Positions 1-12,437 of a stretch of 64,000 bases of DNA are shown here, one piece after another. Source of the stretch: Rhinopithecus roxellana (taxonomy: Eukaryota; Chordata; Mammalia; Primates; Cercopithecidae). Below the pieces are notes generated by a model. That model did no database searches, was not told the DNA's origin, and saw only the letters and a program-made list of their open reading frames with translations. The stretch covers positions 96,440,089-96,504,088 of the forward strand of contig NC_044551.1 in NCBI RefSeq assembly GCF_007565055.1. The letters are read 5' to 3'. Position numbers and translations under genes: made by a program. Positions within the stretch are counted from its first letter, which is position 1. Every line of letters starts with the position of its first letter.

Positions 1-467
1 CATGATGCTGGAGATGGCCTTCAGCACTGGCGGTGTCAGTGAGGGGCCCTCAGAGTGTTTAACTTGGATTGACCCCGACTCAAGTCCCACACAGGTTCAA
101 AAAAGAAAAGGCGGAGAATGGGGATGAGATTTGTGTTATTTGATTTATTTGGCAGGTAGCTGTTTTCTGCTGGTTTTTTTTTTTTTTTTCCTGGGCATAT
201 TTTTGCCATGAGATTTTGTTGCAGTGTGCGGGTTGGGATGTACTATGTATCTGCTTAATAAACCTCTGTCCTCTTAGGAAAACTAAAACTGAAATTTGTT
301 TCTAAAAGTGAGAATAGAGGAAAAGGATACTTAAATCCAGTGCTTAAAATGCATCTTGGATTATATTTTTTTATGCCCTTATTATTTCAGTGAATTTTTC
401 TATATAGCAAGATACCCAAAGTAAAATCAGCTAGACCAAAGGAGCTAAACAACATGAGGGCTGTAGC

Positions 468-501
<34 letters not shown>

Positions 502-1068
502 AGGGAGTCTCGGGCTGGAGTGCAGTGGCCGGATCTTAGCTCACTGCAAGCTCCGCCTCCCGGGTTTACACCATTCTCCTGCCTCAGCCTCCGGAGTAGC
601 TGCGACTACAGGCGCCAGCCACCTCGCCCGGCTAGCTTTTTGTATTTTTTAGTAGAGACGGGGTTTCACCGTGTTAGCCAGGATGGTCTCGAACTCCTGA
701 CTTCATGATCCACCCGTCTCGGCCTCCCAAAGTGCTGGGATTACAGGCTTGAGCCACTGTGCCCGGCCTGTAGCTCAAATTTTTGCACCTTTTTTTAAAA
801 CTGGCTTCTCAAAGATGAGATGTGTTCAGAGCCTAACAGATCACATGGGCAGTCCCTTTATACGACACTTTCAGTGGCCCTTCTGTCATCCAAGTTGACA
901 AGCAAGGCATTTGGGTTGCAGGAAGAGAGGAAAAGTTTCCATCAAAGTCATTTATTCCTGATTTCTGCCATCCCAGTCTCTGTCCCCACCTTGCTTCTCC
1001 AAGTAACCCTTGGTCCATGTTTGTGAATTGGCCTGGAATATAATGAGCAAATCTTGATTGGATTTCAG
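1..1068 (+). other. TRIO: TRIO intron (3' part) upstream of the first visible exon
   Basis: There is no coding sequence. The stretch holds one antisense young Alu (478-768); the rest looks like unique intronic DNA, with a T-run near 175-190. It ends in the acceptor TTTCAG at 1068. Confidence 0.85.
478..768 (-). mobile_element. Alu (AluY-type, Old World monkey-like), antisense
   Basis: The element starts with a T-run (the poly(A) tail on the minus strand) and ends in GCCCGGCC. It carries GTGGCCGGATCTTAGC and CACCTCGCCCGGCTAG, typical of cercopithecid AluY. A perfect 16-bp target duplication (TGTAGCTCAAATTTTT) lies at 462-477 and 769-784. Insertion is in a TRIO intron, 300 bp before an exon. 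Confidence 0.95.
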
Positions 1069-1239
1069 AGAGGCCGGAACGAGGGCCTGAGCAGCGGTAC
1101 TCTCTCCAAATCCTCCTCCTCGGGGATGCAGAGCTGTGGAGAAGAGGAAGGCGAAGAGGGGGCCGATGCCGTGCCCCTGCCGCCACCCATGGCCATCCAG
1201 CAGCACAGCCTCCTCCAGCCGGACTCACAGGATGACAAG
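1069..1239 (+). CDS. TRIO: TRIO exon (codons 1-57): Ser/acidic linker before GEF2
   Basis: The exon is 171 nt, phase 0 to 0, acceptor TTTCAG, donor GTAAAG. It encodes a linker beginning RGRNEGLSSG, then a Ser run, a Glu/Gly-rich acidic stretch (EEEGEEGAD) and a Pro/Gln-rich end. No fold is expected; this is the tether between the GEF1 half and the second DH domain. It matches the TRIO sequence as I know it. The exon is symmetric, so skipping it would keep the frame. Confidence 0.95.
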
Positions 1240-3857
1240 GTAAAGGGGAACGAGGGCTGGGGGATCCATCCCTGCCGTGCCAGGGCAGGGCACACTCAGT
1301 GGCTGCTCCACACCAGCCTCATTTCAGGAGACAGGAGGCCCCAAGGTGTGGAAAAGGGCAATGCAGTGCTCTTTCAGGCAGTGTCAACCTGGTTGTACCC
1401 CAAAAATAGGAGTAACAAAGCCATTTAGAATAGCAGTAGGCCAGAGGGTGCAGTTTTTCCTACACATGTGACTCAATGCATTTTTAATGATGCTTCAGTA
1501 ATTGCTGCTTTTAAAGTTTCCTAATGTATTGACTAGAATCCCTGAGAGAACAATCAGAGATACCCCATGCAGGTCTGCCTGAAGGCATCACTAAATGAGG
1601 AGTTGGCCGTCTCCCCTCTGTGAGGTTTTTGCATGCAAGTTTCTGGTTTAAGATGAGGTTGCATCACTGTCCAGTTGCTTTTTCCAACATGCCAGACATG
1701 AGTTTGTAGGATCCCTACACTAGAGTGCAGGCATAGTTGTCAAAGTGTGGGAATCAGTTGAAACCTCTTTGGCTGCTACGCTGGGGCTTTAAGCCACGAA
1801 AGTCATTTGTTTTCTTGAGTTCTCACATAATCTAAAATTATTTTGTCAACCCAGTTGTAGAGCCCTAAAAAATAAAATAGCAGAAAGGAAACCTGCTCAA
1901 TGTAGCTTGCACATCCTTTAGCATTCTGGCCCCATTGTGCCCCTCAAAATTGTCAGGTGTTGAAAATCATGCTATGAAGTCATTACTGGTGATGGTTTTT
2001 TTTGGCAGTAACTGAGTTTTCTGAATAAAACAGATAACATTATCAACATTTTTTCCCCATGTTTCCCTTTTTCCTTCCCCGACTCGCTTGTCAGTACTTG
2101 CACAGTCACTTGCGGATTAATCGCCCTCTATTTTACGACCTGGGATTGGCCTCAGCCAGTGCTTGGCAGCTGTGAGGCCAAGTCAAATCATGCATTCCTC
2201 TTAACCCAGGGCAGACCTGTCCACCGCCCCTTGTTGGTGGAAAGCTACTCCCTCCCTTTTTAACACGAGGCTCACACACTGTAAGGGTGCCGTGGGGCCT
2301 GCAACGATGGCTGCAGGACTGAGCACAGGTTGGAGTCCTGGAGTTTTGTGTGCATCTGAGGTTCAGGTTCCCGCCGTGTGTGGGGGAGAAGGAACAGGGA
2401 GCCTGAGGTGAGAGGACCATGGCCCCCCACCCCACCCAGTGCACGGGATACCTGGCTAGGACATGGGGCTGTGTGGTTTCTGTGACATTTCCAAAGCTAT
2501 TTTGTAATATGCTAAGCCATGCATTTTTGAAAGCAGAAAACTGGCATTTCTTAAATATGGGTGGTTATCCAAACACTGAGGGGCTGGACCTTGTTGACTT
2601 ATTCACCCAATAAGGGTGCATTTTTCTCCATTTAAAGAGTGACCTGCACTGTATTCTTCCATTTGCTAGAATCATTTATTGGTTACTATGTTACCTCGTT
2701 GAGTATTATCAGTAGCAGTTCCTCATTTACAAAAATCTGTAGTGATTTTCCCACACAGTATATAATCTTGTGACTAATTTTTTGTTTTGTTCTGTTTTCT
2801 CTTTGTGTAAACTTTCACTGCAGCATTATGTTGATTTGTGTTCCATGTCTGTTTTGGCTCAATTTCCTTACCTTTCTGTCTGAATTTTTTTCTTTGTTTT
2901 CTTCACCCCATATTCCAAATGTCATTAGACCAAACCAACATTTGTTTTGCAAAGTGCATATTTTGACCCACACGTGTAAAAGCCTTGTTGTGAGTGTATG
3001 AGCCTGTATCTGTCTGCTGTGAGACACGCATGGCCAGGACAGCCTGCTGTGGGTCGCATGCCTCGCCGCTGTCCTTAATATGAAGCAAGGTTCATATTAC
3101 GCCCCTTCTAGTTCCCAGTTAATTAACGGCTCAAGTAATCTGCAAACACATCGTGTTTGCTAATTACTGAAACTCGAACTTAGTAGTCCCTCCCCCAGAT
3201 TTCCTGTCAACCCCTTTATGCCCTCGATTCTAGCCATAAGTGGCATCTGATAGCTTGTGAGGCCTCAGCTCTTCTGTACTCTGCACTAATCATGGGGAAG
3301 TGGATGGCACAGAAAATGGTGAGCTCGTCCCCCTCCTTCCCTGTCTGGTCACCGCACCCCACTCCTTTCCTCTTCCTCGTTTCTTTTTTTCTTAATCCCA
3401 TAAACACAGTAAAGCCATTTTTAGTATCCTGTTTTGTTTCCTGATTATTCCAGGGTTCTCTCACTAGACCTAAGCCTCTCATTCTGCTGTAGGTCAGATT
3501 CTCTATTCCTTCTCCCTAGCCTAGAACCTTGCCAGCAGTTGCGAAAGTTACAGTTAGAACGTTCCCTTGCCCAGTCACCTCTTTGAAAAAAACACTACAA
3601 TGTTACATGACTGCGATTAAAATCAGACACTGTCTGCTTTCCACATGTATCTCAGACAGGTTTTATTTAATGTTTCTTGTCAGAATATTGTAAATTCAAA
3701 AGGATGACTTTAAATAAATGCAAACAAAGACAAACTTGTGGTCTTTTTGTCTGTAATTACTTTAAAAAGAGATGGAGCTTGCAGGGAAATTTACTGTCTG
3801 ACCAGTTACTAATGTGAGCCTTTCCCCCACCCCGCCTTTTCTTAATTTCTTCCATAG
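1240..3857 (+). other. TRIO: TRIO intron, 2.6 kb, no recognised repeat
   Basis: I see no Alu, L1 or other family I can name here, and no coding sequence. Short ORFs on both strands have no protein-like composition. There is a T-rich stretch around 2750-2900. This is one of the longest repeat-poor stretches in the window. Confidence 0.7.
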
Positions 3858-3953
3858 GCCTCTTCTCGGTTATTAGTCCGCCCCACCAGCTCCGAAACAC
3901 CAAGTGCAGCCGAGCTCGTCAGCGCAATTGAGGAACTCGTGAAAAGCAAGATG
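3858..3953 (+). CDS. TRIO: TRIO exon (codons 58-89): linker helix before GEF2
   Basis: The exon is 96 nt, phase 0 to 0, acceptor CCATAG, donor GTGAGG. It encodes ASSRLLVRPTSSETPS followed by an amphipathic segment (AAELVSAIEELVKSKM) likely to be helical. It continues the linker toward the DH domain. It is symmetric, so an in-frame cassette exon is possible. The join to the previous exon (…DDK/ASS…) matches TRIO. Confidence 0.95.
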
Positions 3954-5225
3954 GTGAGGCCTCCCAGACAAAGTCTGACTTTTGGAAGCTGCTCTGTGTT
4001 GCTACTTGCAAATGGATTTGCCCTTGTCCTTGTATTTCTCTGGGCTGCAGAATGTGGCTGTGGCTTATTGCACATCTCAGGAGTCCCCATGACCACCCTC
4101 GGGTTCACTGATTTGAAGGACTCAGAGAACTCAGGAAAGCCAGTATTCCCACATTTGCAGTATATTCCCATGAAAGGGCACAGATCAAAATAGGCAAGGG
4201 AAGAGCTGCATAGGTCAGGTCTCAGGGAGTGCCAGGTTCAAGCTGCCAACTGTGCTCTCCCAGTGGAATCGGGCAGACGGAGGATTGCCAACCACAGCAG
4301 CTAACCCGAGCCTTGGTGTTGAGTGTCTGCTTGGGTTCAGACACGCATGGCTGACTGCTCTGTGTGGCTGACCTGAGTAGTCTCCTGCCCCTCCAAAGAT
4401 CAAGACACTGTCACGTTGCTAGCATAGACTATTTGCCTTGGTCCCAGGCCCCCACATAAACAGACATTCTCACTAAGCAGAACATTCCAAGGACTTACAA
4501 GTTCCCTCATAGAAGCTGGGGGCAAACCTCAGTGCACATACCCTGCCTGCAGTCACTGCAAATGTGGTCAGCTCCAGTCTGTCTGAAGATGTACCAGGGT
4601 CAGTGGTACCCACAATTAGACTCTCAGTTTTGTTTTGCAACCCCTGAGACTTTTCATTTGGGTTTACAATGTGTACGAGAGAAGGGTTTGCATTATTATA
4701 TAAAGGCTTTATTTTCTCAGTGATTTCTTTGTTGCCAGTTGGCCAATGTGGGTTCATTTGATAAAGGCCCCAAAGTAAATGTTGGTTCTTTGAAGTAAGA
4801 CAGGCATGTTTTGCTTCTAACTGATTCAAATCAATTAATTTCTGTTTTTGTAGTTTTCCTAACTGGGAAGTGGGAAAACCACCAATGGTAACAACTTTTT
4901 AGACTGGTATCCTACTATCCCTATAAAGACAACATCTTTTAAAAGCAACTCCTCCCAAAGTAAAAGCCCTCGGTCTGTCTCAGCAATCCATTCTCCAGAG
5001 GTAACCACTGCGAAGAGTTCGATACGTTTCCCTCCAGACGTTTTCCGTGCTGGTGCAAGCATATATATGTGCATGCATTTTCTTTCCAGATGGGTTCGTT
5101 CCATTTTTAAGATTCTAATGATTAACACATCTTGAGGATCTTCTCACATCAGTCCATACAGATTACCTCTTTCCTTTATTTAATAACTGTATAGTATTCC
5201 TTTACATGAATTCTATGATAATAAT

Positions 5226-5405
5226 ACCACTGAGAGCTTATTCTAAGCCAGGCACTGTTCTAAGTGCTGAGCGTGTATTAATTTATAAACTTCCCACAAC
5301 AATCCTATAAGGTTTTTATGCATTATTGTTATCCCATTTTACAGATAAGGAAATTGAGGCACACAGAACAATAAAAAACTTGACTAGCCACTAAGGGTCA
5401 GAGAC
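5226..5405 (+). repeat. MIR SINE remnant
   Basis: The sequence has the MIR core and 3' pattern: a 'GCCAGGCACTGTTCTAAGTGCT' type stretch, 'CCCATTTTACAGATAAGGAAA' and 'GAGGCACA'. It is a diverged, ancient mammalian SINE in sense orientation within the intron. Confidence 0.85.
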
Positions 5406-5850
5406 ATGATTATGCTATAATTTATTTAAATATATTCCTAATATTTATTTGTTTCCCATATTTCTCTAAATATCCATTACATGTTTGTGATTGTATTTGT
5501 AAGGTGAATTTGCAGCACTGGAATTGCTGAATCAGAGTATACTTCTTTAAAGTTAGAAGTTTCTCTTCCTGCATTTAAATGCGTTAACTAGGTACCAAAT
5601 ATATCATTCCCATTTCTTCTTTCATCCACAGACAGCCTCTCATGAAACTGGTTGACTGAGTCAAATGGGAATTATATTAAAGAAAAATTGGGACTGACTT
5701 GCCACCCTGCCCTAGCTAGAAATGTCTCCCCAGGTAATCGTGTGGTGTTCTGGAAAAGACCCAGTGAGCTTTGAAGCTGGACAGGAAGCTTGCTAGGGCA
5801 TGGTGGGTAACTCACAAATTCGGACTCCACCGGTAAAGATTTTGGAATCA

Positions 5851-6147
5851 GGCTGGGTATGGTGGTTCATGCCTGTAATCTTAGCACTTGGGGAGGCCAA
5901 GGCAAGCGATTGCTTGAGCCCAGGAGTTCGAGACCAGCCTGGGAAACACAGCGAGACCGCATCTCTACAAAAAAATGCAGAAATCAGCTGGGTGTGGTAG
6001 CATGCACCTGTAGTCCCAGCTATCGGGAGGCTGAGGTAGAAGGAGCACCTGAGCCCAGGAGGTTAAGACTGCAGTGAGCTGAGATTGTACCACTGCACTC
6101 CAGCCTGAGTGACAGAGTGAGACCCTATCTCAGAAAAATAAAAAGAA
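5851..6147 (+). mobile_element. Alu (old, AluJ/early S type), sense
   Basis: The element has both arms, from GGCTGGGTATGGTGG to CCTATCTCAGAAAAATAAAAAG. Many CpG-decayed sites and 'CTGAGCCCAGGAGG' / 'TGAGCTGAGATTG' variants suggest the older AluJ class. No clear target duplication was seen. Confidence 0.9.
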
Positions 6148-7384
6148 AGGAGCTTGGAACCATGCCAGTATGGAATGAGTTCAGCTACATCCTTGGTACC
6201 TCTTTAAAAGACAAGTTGATAAAACTATCTAAATGAAGGGTGCTTAAATTGTATCCAGTGAGTTTTTAAGCATTCTTAAACTTTTTTTAAAAAGCCATTT
6301 ATACACATCAGTTAAATGACCATTAAAATCATTCTTACCAAATAGCTGAAATGGCTTCCCAGGGAATGCTGTGAGGCAGATCTGGCCACAGAGCTGCAGG
6401 TGTTTAAATTGTATTGCATTTTATATGGTCTGTGATTCATTTGTAATTAATCCACGTGGCCTTCCAAATGGAGAGGTGGTCTGTGGCATGGTCAATTTTG
6501 ACTCTGACTAGCTTAATCTCCTTTTTCAGTTCTAAGGAATTAAACTTTCTCAGTTTACTCAGTGAAACTGAGTTATTTCTGCTCACTTCAGTGGGCATAA
6601 AACTGTTGGCATAGGAAAGGCATATCTGTAGACTTGGGTTCACAGTCTCCTTATGGTGAGTTCCACCGGGCAAGTGCTTCAGCCTCGGAGACTGTCTTTC
6701 AGCTACACATGGGAGCTCGCACCCAGGTTCCATCCACATGGGCGTTCACTGGTGCCTTCCCCTCCTTTCAAAGAACCATGTTGGTACTTTATGTGATACG
6801 TTCATCCCATCTTCAGTGGGCCAGGGAATGCTATCTAAATTCTCCCCTCTTTTTCTGGTTCAAGAGAAGTATCAACCTGTGTTGGTTTCCTGTCACTAAT
6901 GCTCTAATGTCAAATGGGAACTACTTTTTATCAGAAAACACTAATGCATCATTGTAATATCCTCAACTTATACTGACTCCACAGTAGATCCTTAAGCATG
7001 CACATGTGTTTTCTTGTGGGTGATTTCTGAGGCTGTCGCACATTCATAATTGGATTTGAACAGTGCATTGTTTATTCATCAGAAGCTGTGTATGTGTTTA
7101 TTGGGTTAGGGAGGAGAGGAGAGAAGGTGTTCAGCTGTTAAACAGTATGATGTTTAAGGAACTGAACCTACCTAAACCTAAAACCTGAGGATTTAACTCA
7201 AAAAATAAAAGCCACCCTGAAAAGTGTCCCCTGGGATTCACTCTTCTGGCTTACCTCCACATTCTTGATCCAGCTGGTTATTTTAAAGGTTGTGCATTTT
7301 TCTTGCATGTGGGCAATAGAGTAATAGTTCCCTGCTGCCACAGTGACTGTGTGAACTTGACTTTGGGATTTTCTTCTCTTTACT

Positions 7385-7860
7385 AATCAAAATATAAAGG
7401 GAGATACAAGAAAGAATAAAAATAAATGAAATCACATCTAACGCAAGATGTTAGAAAAACAACAAATTAAACCAAAGAAAAGCAGAAGGAATGAATTTAT
7501 AGAGATAAAAGCAGAAATTAATGAGCTGGAAAACGGTAGTATAATAAAACCAAAAATTTGTTCTTTAAATATAGACATTAGGTAACCATGTCAAGAAAAT
7601 AGAAAACACAAATTCCCAAAAGTAAGAAATTATAAGAGAGGAAAAAACTGAGGAAATTCAAATAATCATAAGATGTTACTTTGTTCATCTCTTTGATAAT
7701 AAATTTAAAATGAAACCTGAATGATATGGGCAGTTTTCTAAGAAAATATAATTTATCAAAATTAATCTCATAAGAGGTAGAATATTTCTGTAGACTTATC
7801 TTCATGTAAGAAAGAGAGGAAGTTGACAAGGACACAAAAAACAACCAAACCCAGAGAGTT
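7385..7860 (+). mobile_element. Old L1 ORF2 remnant, sense
   Basis: This is A-rich sequence whose order matches L1 ORF2: 'GCAGAAATTAATGAGCTGGAAA', then 'AACCAAAAATTTGTTCTTT' and a degraded stretch after it. There is no open frame. It is an ancient L1M-class fragment; the boundaries are approximate. Confidence 0.7.
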
Positions 7861-7915
7861 TCACAAATAATTCATCCAAAATCTGTAAAGTCTCAGTGGT
7901 TGCAGTTTTGAGAGA

Positions 7916-7951
7916 GCCTTCTGCTGGTGACAGCCTTCTGCTGGTGACAGC
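7916..7951 (+). repeat. Two-copy 17-bp tandem repeat
   Basis: The unit TTCTGCTGGTGACAGCC is present twice in direct succession. It is a small local duplication in intron sequence. Confidence 0.85.
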
Positions 7952-9639
7952 CTTCTCACTCACTTTTGTGGAAGAGGCAAATGGGCCTCATGAAGGCGAC
8001 AAGGACGTCTAGCCACGACTGCACCTCTTCAGGGTGTGGGCACCCTCTCGGCACCCTGTCTTGTCAGGAAAGATCAGATCTAGGACAGGCAGCCGAGGGG
8101 CCTGGAGACTCCTTTGTTGCAGGTCGAGAAAACCAGAAGACAGGTCCCCACGGACACTGATGAAGTCCGTGACCTTACCTCCCTGCCCTCTGCAGCATCA
8201 GGGGCATCTGGAGCCTTTCTCTTTATTTTCTTTTTTTTTTTTTCTCACTGTTCAAATGAACAGAATTCAATCTTAACAGGCTTCAGCTGTCCGGGTGGGG
8301 GGTGCGGGGGGTACGGAACATTCTCCCCTCTCAAAAACAGATGTGATCTGATGAGCGTGAAACAAGCTCCACTACTCACAGCAAAACGTTTGCTTCCGGT
8401 AAAGCTCAATGGCTATTTATTTAAAAGAGTGCATTTATTTTTCAGTTCAAACTCTGTTCCTTAACTCACTTAATGTCCTGTTTTTCAAAAGTAAGATCAG
8501 CAGTTGGTGTGTTTTTTATAGCTCCAAGGGTTTTAACAAGATTGTGTGTACAGTACATACTTTGTGTCCTCAAAGCTCTGCTTAACGATGAAATCAGACT
8601 CTGTTACTGTGAAGAGGAAAAAATAGAACAAGTATTAGAGATTTTAGTTTATTAATGTCAAATGTTTTAAGTGAGGTATTGTTTTCTCATTTTGTGTTGT
8701 GCTGTTCAAACGAAGAATAAATTCATCAATTTTTTCCAGTTCAATTATATCTATATATCCAGTTTGTTGCTTTGGGAATGTTAAAAGAACTATGAATCTT
8801 AGGTGTTCTGTGAATCCAGATAAAACAACAAGATTAATATGTACCAAATTAAAAGCAATGAGTCACCAGTCATTGTCACATTAATCCAAGGAGAGAAGGC
8901 ACCAATATTCAACTTATAGATTTGCTGAACACTTGCAAAGATTTGCATGAGGTTCCACCAGGGATACAGCAATAAAAACAATCACCTATAGAAACCAGAA
9001 GCTAGTAGGGGAAAGAATGTATTGCAGAAGTAATTAAGACCAGCATGATTACTATTTTGTATAGAGGGACAGATTACAAGTTGCTAGATAGAGATTAATT
9101 TTACCTGGGTGATCTGTAGGCATTGAAGTATGAGTCAAAACTATAATAGGATAATCAGGAAACAAACCAAGTTTGTTTGAACTATAGATTGCTGACAGTC
9201 CACCAACAGGGAATGCAGGCACCATTGGTGTCCATGTGCCACACTGGCCTGACCGACACACATCCCAACGGCTCATTTGGCAGGAATATAACCAATAAGA
9301 AAATTGCTAGATATTAAATATGTGCGATATATCCAAAAATGAGTGCAGCACTCTGACGTAAGCAAGTATAACATTTCTACTTATTTGGTAATGAGAAATA
9401 GAATATATTAATGTATGTAAATTCACTATCCTTTTCATTCCAACTTGCCTCTTTTGTCCTCCTCCTTTGACTCTATTTTTTGGTTAATAGTTGGGTTTTT
9501 TGTGTTCTTAAATACTATAATTTCATAAACATAAAGATTTTATAATTTCACAAATACATTTTCTGTATTTTCTTGTCTTAGTTTCAGCCAGTCATGGGCT
9601 GTAGGCAGTAGTGTTGTTGCTTATCTCCATGTCTTCCAG

Positions 9640-9788
9640 GCACTGGAGGATCGTCCTAGCTCACTCCTTGTTGACCAGGGAGATAGTAGCAGCCCTTCCT
9701 TCAACCCTTCGGATAATTCCCTTCTGTCTTCCTCCTCGCCCATTGATGAGATGGAAGAAAGGAAATCCAGCTCTTTAAAGAGAAGACA
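9640..9788 (+). CDS. TRIO: TRIO exon (codons 90-138 plus 2 nt): Ser-rich linker into GEF2
   Basis: The exon is 149 nt, acceptor TTCCAG, donor GTAAGA, ending in phase 2 (the split codon is His). It encodes ALEDRPSSLLVDQGDSSS and then a Ser-rich stretch ending in the basic KRR just before the DH domain. The acidic and Ser-rich content suggests phosphorylation, which is an inference. The next exon starts with the base that completes His. Confidence 0.95.
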
Positions 9789-10919
9789 GTAAGACAAATG
9801 TTTTCATTCTTACTGTTCTCCGGGTTCCCTCCTGTCTTTGTTGCATTCAAAAATGTGACTGAGATTCAGCTCTGAATTACCGAGATGAGGAGCTCCATGG
9901 CCTCTCATTGAGTGATTGTATGTATGTAAAAGACTTAGGACCTAATAAGGGCACAGTATTCCATAGCCACAGTTTCTTGTTTTATTTGTATATGATACTT
10001 CATAAGTAAAAATGATGCAAGATAAAAATGCCTTCTGCCAGGTCTGGTAAGAAACTCCTAGACTTTTTATTGTATCTGTGATTGTGAAAGAAAAAGTCAT
10101 GTAAAATTAGAACCAGTCCCAAAAACTTGAATATTCTTCAAATATACTTTACTAGTAGGCGTTTCTCAATTCCAGTAAAGCAGCATATGGTGAAAAGAGT
10201 CCTGAAAAATGTTACAAAAGGTTTAAACTTGCCTTTGGAGAAGAAAAAAAAAACGTAAGCAACAAAACGGCAGAGACTGGATGTTTTCTTTAGCACTGTA
10301 TCCCAGCACCTCCAATGGTGCTGGACACGTGAGAGGTGCCAGGTTGATGCTGGTCGAATGAATGACTGAACAACACGTGAATGAACCTTTTCAGGCCAAT
10401 TGAGGTTGTTTGCTATGCTGATCAAATGATTGTCTTCTATTATCTGAGTGGCCTTAAACGGTTACTGAATGTTACAACCAGAAATACTTGTGAGTGATGT
10501 GATTAGACCCAAGGCTTTAAACATCTGAATTAAAAGTTTTTCTTGTATGGCCAGTGAAGGTTAAAATGACTTAATCAGATTTTTAAAAGCCACCTCCTTT
10601 ACTGTCATGGCTTTGTCATAAAGTTGTGTCTAAGCTTCTTTGTTGTCCCTGTATGTGATCGGAATCCAGAAGGGTGAATTCACCCGGATTGCCCTCATGC
10701 ACTGTGCCTAAGTGTCTTTTGACCTCTGGCGCTCTCGGAGTCAACCACTGGAACCCTGTAAGTGATTTGGGAACCTCCAGAATTTAACACCCAAATGTAC
10801 GAATTTGATACATTACTATTCAGTCCCGGAAGGAGTCCGCCCTGACCAGGAGCAGAGGTACAAAAAAATTCACTTAGAAAACAGAGTTTGCATGATAAAC
10901 ACTATCTTTCTCTCTCCAG
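9789..10919 (+). other. TRIO: TRIO intron, 1.1 kb, with an L2-like fragment
   Basis: No coding sequence. A diverged LINE-2/MIR-like 3' end lies at about 10283-10395, with a 'CCCAGCACCTCCAATGGTGCTGG…GAATGAATGACTGAA' pattern. The rest looks unique. Confidence 0.65.
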
Positions 10920-10986
10920 CTATGTTTTGCAAGAATTGGTGGAGACAGAGCGTGACTATGTACGGGACCTTGGCTATGTGGTTGAG
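10920..10986 (+). CDS. TRIO: TRIO exon (codons 139-161): start of second DH domain (CR1)
   Basis: The exon is 67 nt, acceptor CTCCAG, donor GTGTGT, phase 2 to 0. It encodes YVLQELVETERDYVRDLGY, the conserved region 1 helix of Dbl-homology domains, whose Glu contacts switch I of the GTPase. This helix opens GEF2, which in TRIO acts on RhoA. The two exons joined (149 + 67 nt) give exactly 72 codons. Confidence 0.96.
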
Positions 10987-12333
10987 GTGTGTATTGCCAG
11001 AAATTTAGTAACTTTGTATCAGCCCCAGGAGTTGTCCAAAGTAGTATCCTGTTAGACAGTTGAATACCTCTCAAAAGCTTTAAAAATGTTTTTGACCCAA
11101 AATAAAAAATAACCGACAAAGTATTTCCAAAAAATGACATTTAAGCCAATTACCTTTACCATCTGTATTCAGTTGTAAATGCTTTTTCACATAGTGTATC
11201 TTGACATAATCTTTTTAACAATTAAAATTTATAATTATTATAAATAATTTAATATTATTATTAAATGATACTAAGTATATTATACTTAGTAGATAGGAAT
11301 CTTGCCTTAATTATTTCACAAGAGTGTGGGTATCACTACAGAAATGAAGACCTTACTGGTTGAAAAAGTCAGTGTGGCCCAGCTGTGAGTTTGGTTCCAT
11401 CCTGAATCCACCCAGGTTCAGAGCTTGGACTGTGGCTGCAGCAGGTCATTTACCGATAGTTTTGTGCAGAATACATGGCCATTTGCATTGACCAGAAGTT
11501 GCCAAGCACCGTAGCCATAGCAAACCACTGCCTTTTGTACTGGATCGAGAGCCATCTGTAGGCTAATCCCTGCCAGTCAATTTAGGGATTAGTCAGATTA
11601 AGAAACTCAACTCATCAAAAAGCTGTTTTTGTAGTATAAAATTTTATGTTTATTCTTTCACCTTTGCAGATTTGTACAGGACAATACTTTTTGGTTACAC
11701 ATCCCATTAAAAGTACCAGCTATTACAGTTAATTGTGTAACACAAAAGAGTTAACATGCTTGATTTGTCTGCAGTCATTGTTAACAATGAGACAAGCAAC
11801 ATATGAGTACTTAAGAGGTTCTTGTACGGACTCAATTAAATAGAAATTTTAAGCCACATTTTAGCAGCATATTCAATCAACTGTTGTTTAAAAATCAATT
11901 TATAAAAATATTATTAAACCCTTATTTAACAGATGACACAAATAATCCAAAAAGAAAAGAACATTTTTCTGTTTCTAAGAGATAAATGCTGAAAACAGGA
12001 GATATGATTCTGACCAAATATTTAATATTTATAAACTATTTTAATGAAACCATTTACATTTATGTAAACTTCTTTAATTCCTTAGAAGAATTTTGATCTG
12101 TGAGTGCTGAACAGTCCAGGGAAAGAAAATTATAGCAATAAATGTAATGGGTATATTCCAAGTATCAGTTAAGGATACTTTTCATATCAGGTTTTTTGTT
12201 TGTTTTTAGATAAAGAACTGGTTACAAGACAGTGCATGCGTTGGTTTTGCCCTCTGTGACTATTAATCAGTAAGCCACTAATTGATTCAGACATATTCCA
12301 TGAAATTTGCTTATCATAACTGTTTAATTGTAG
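10987..12333 (+). other. TRIO: TRIO intron, 1.3 kb, AT-rich
   Basis: No Alu or named family is visible. The sequence is very AT-rich around 11215-11290 and 11600-12060. On the minus strand a canonical AATAAA lies near 11650 with a 3' UTR-like region (see findings). Confidence 0.65.
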
Positions 12334-12437
12334 GGCTACATGGCACTTATGAAAGAAGATGGTGTTCCTGATGACATGAAAGGAAAAGACAAAATTGTGT
12401 TTGGCAACATCCATCAGATTTACGACTGGCACAGAGA
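12334..12437 (+). CDS. TRIO: TRIO exon (codons 162-195 plus 2 nt): DH domain
   Basis: The exon is 104 nt, acceptor TTGTAG, donor GTACGT, phase 0 to 2. It encodes [20 protein letters not shown] and then [14 protein letters not shown], the region after CR1, including the Ile-His-Gln-Ile-Tyr helix typical of DH domains. The split Asp codon is completed by the next exon. Confidence 0.96.

Larger units (their letters stand above)
3954..9639 (+). other. TRIO: TRIO intron, 5.7 kb, with MIR, Alu and L1 remnants
   Basis: The intron holds a MIR (about 5226-5405), an old Alu (5851-6147), an A-rich sense L1 ORF2 remnant (about 7385-7860) and a short tandem duplication (7916-7951). The piece 8880-9300 looks like an old repeat I cannot name. 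The rest appears unique. No additional exon could be supported. Confidence 0.75.
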
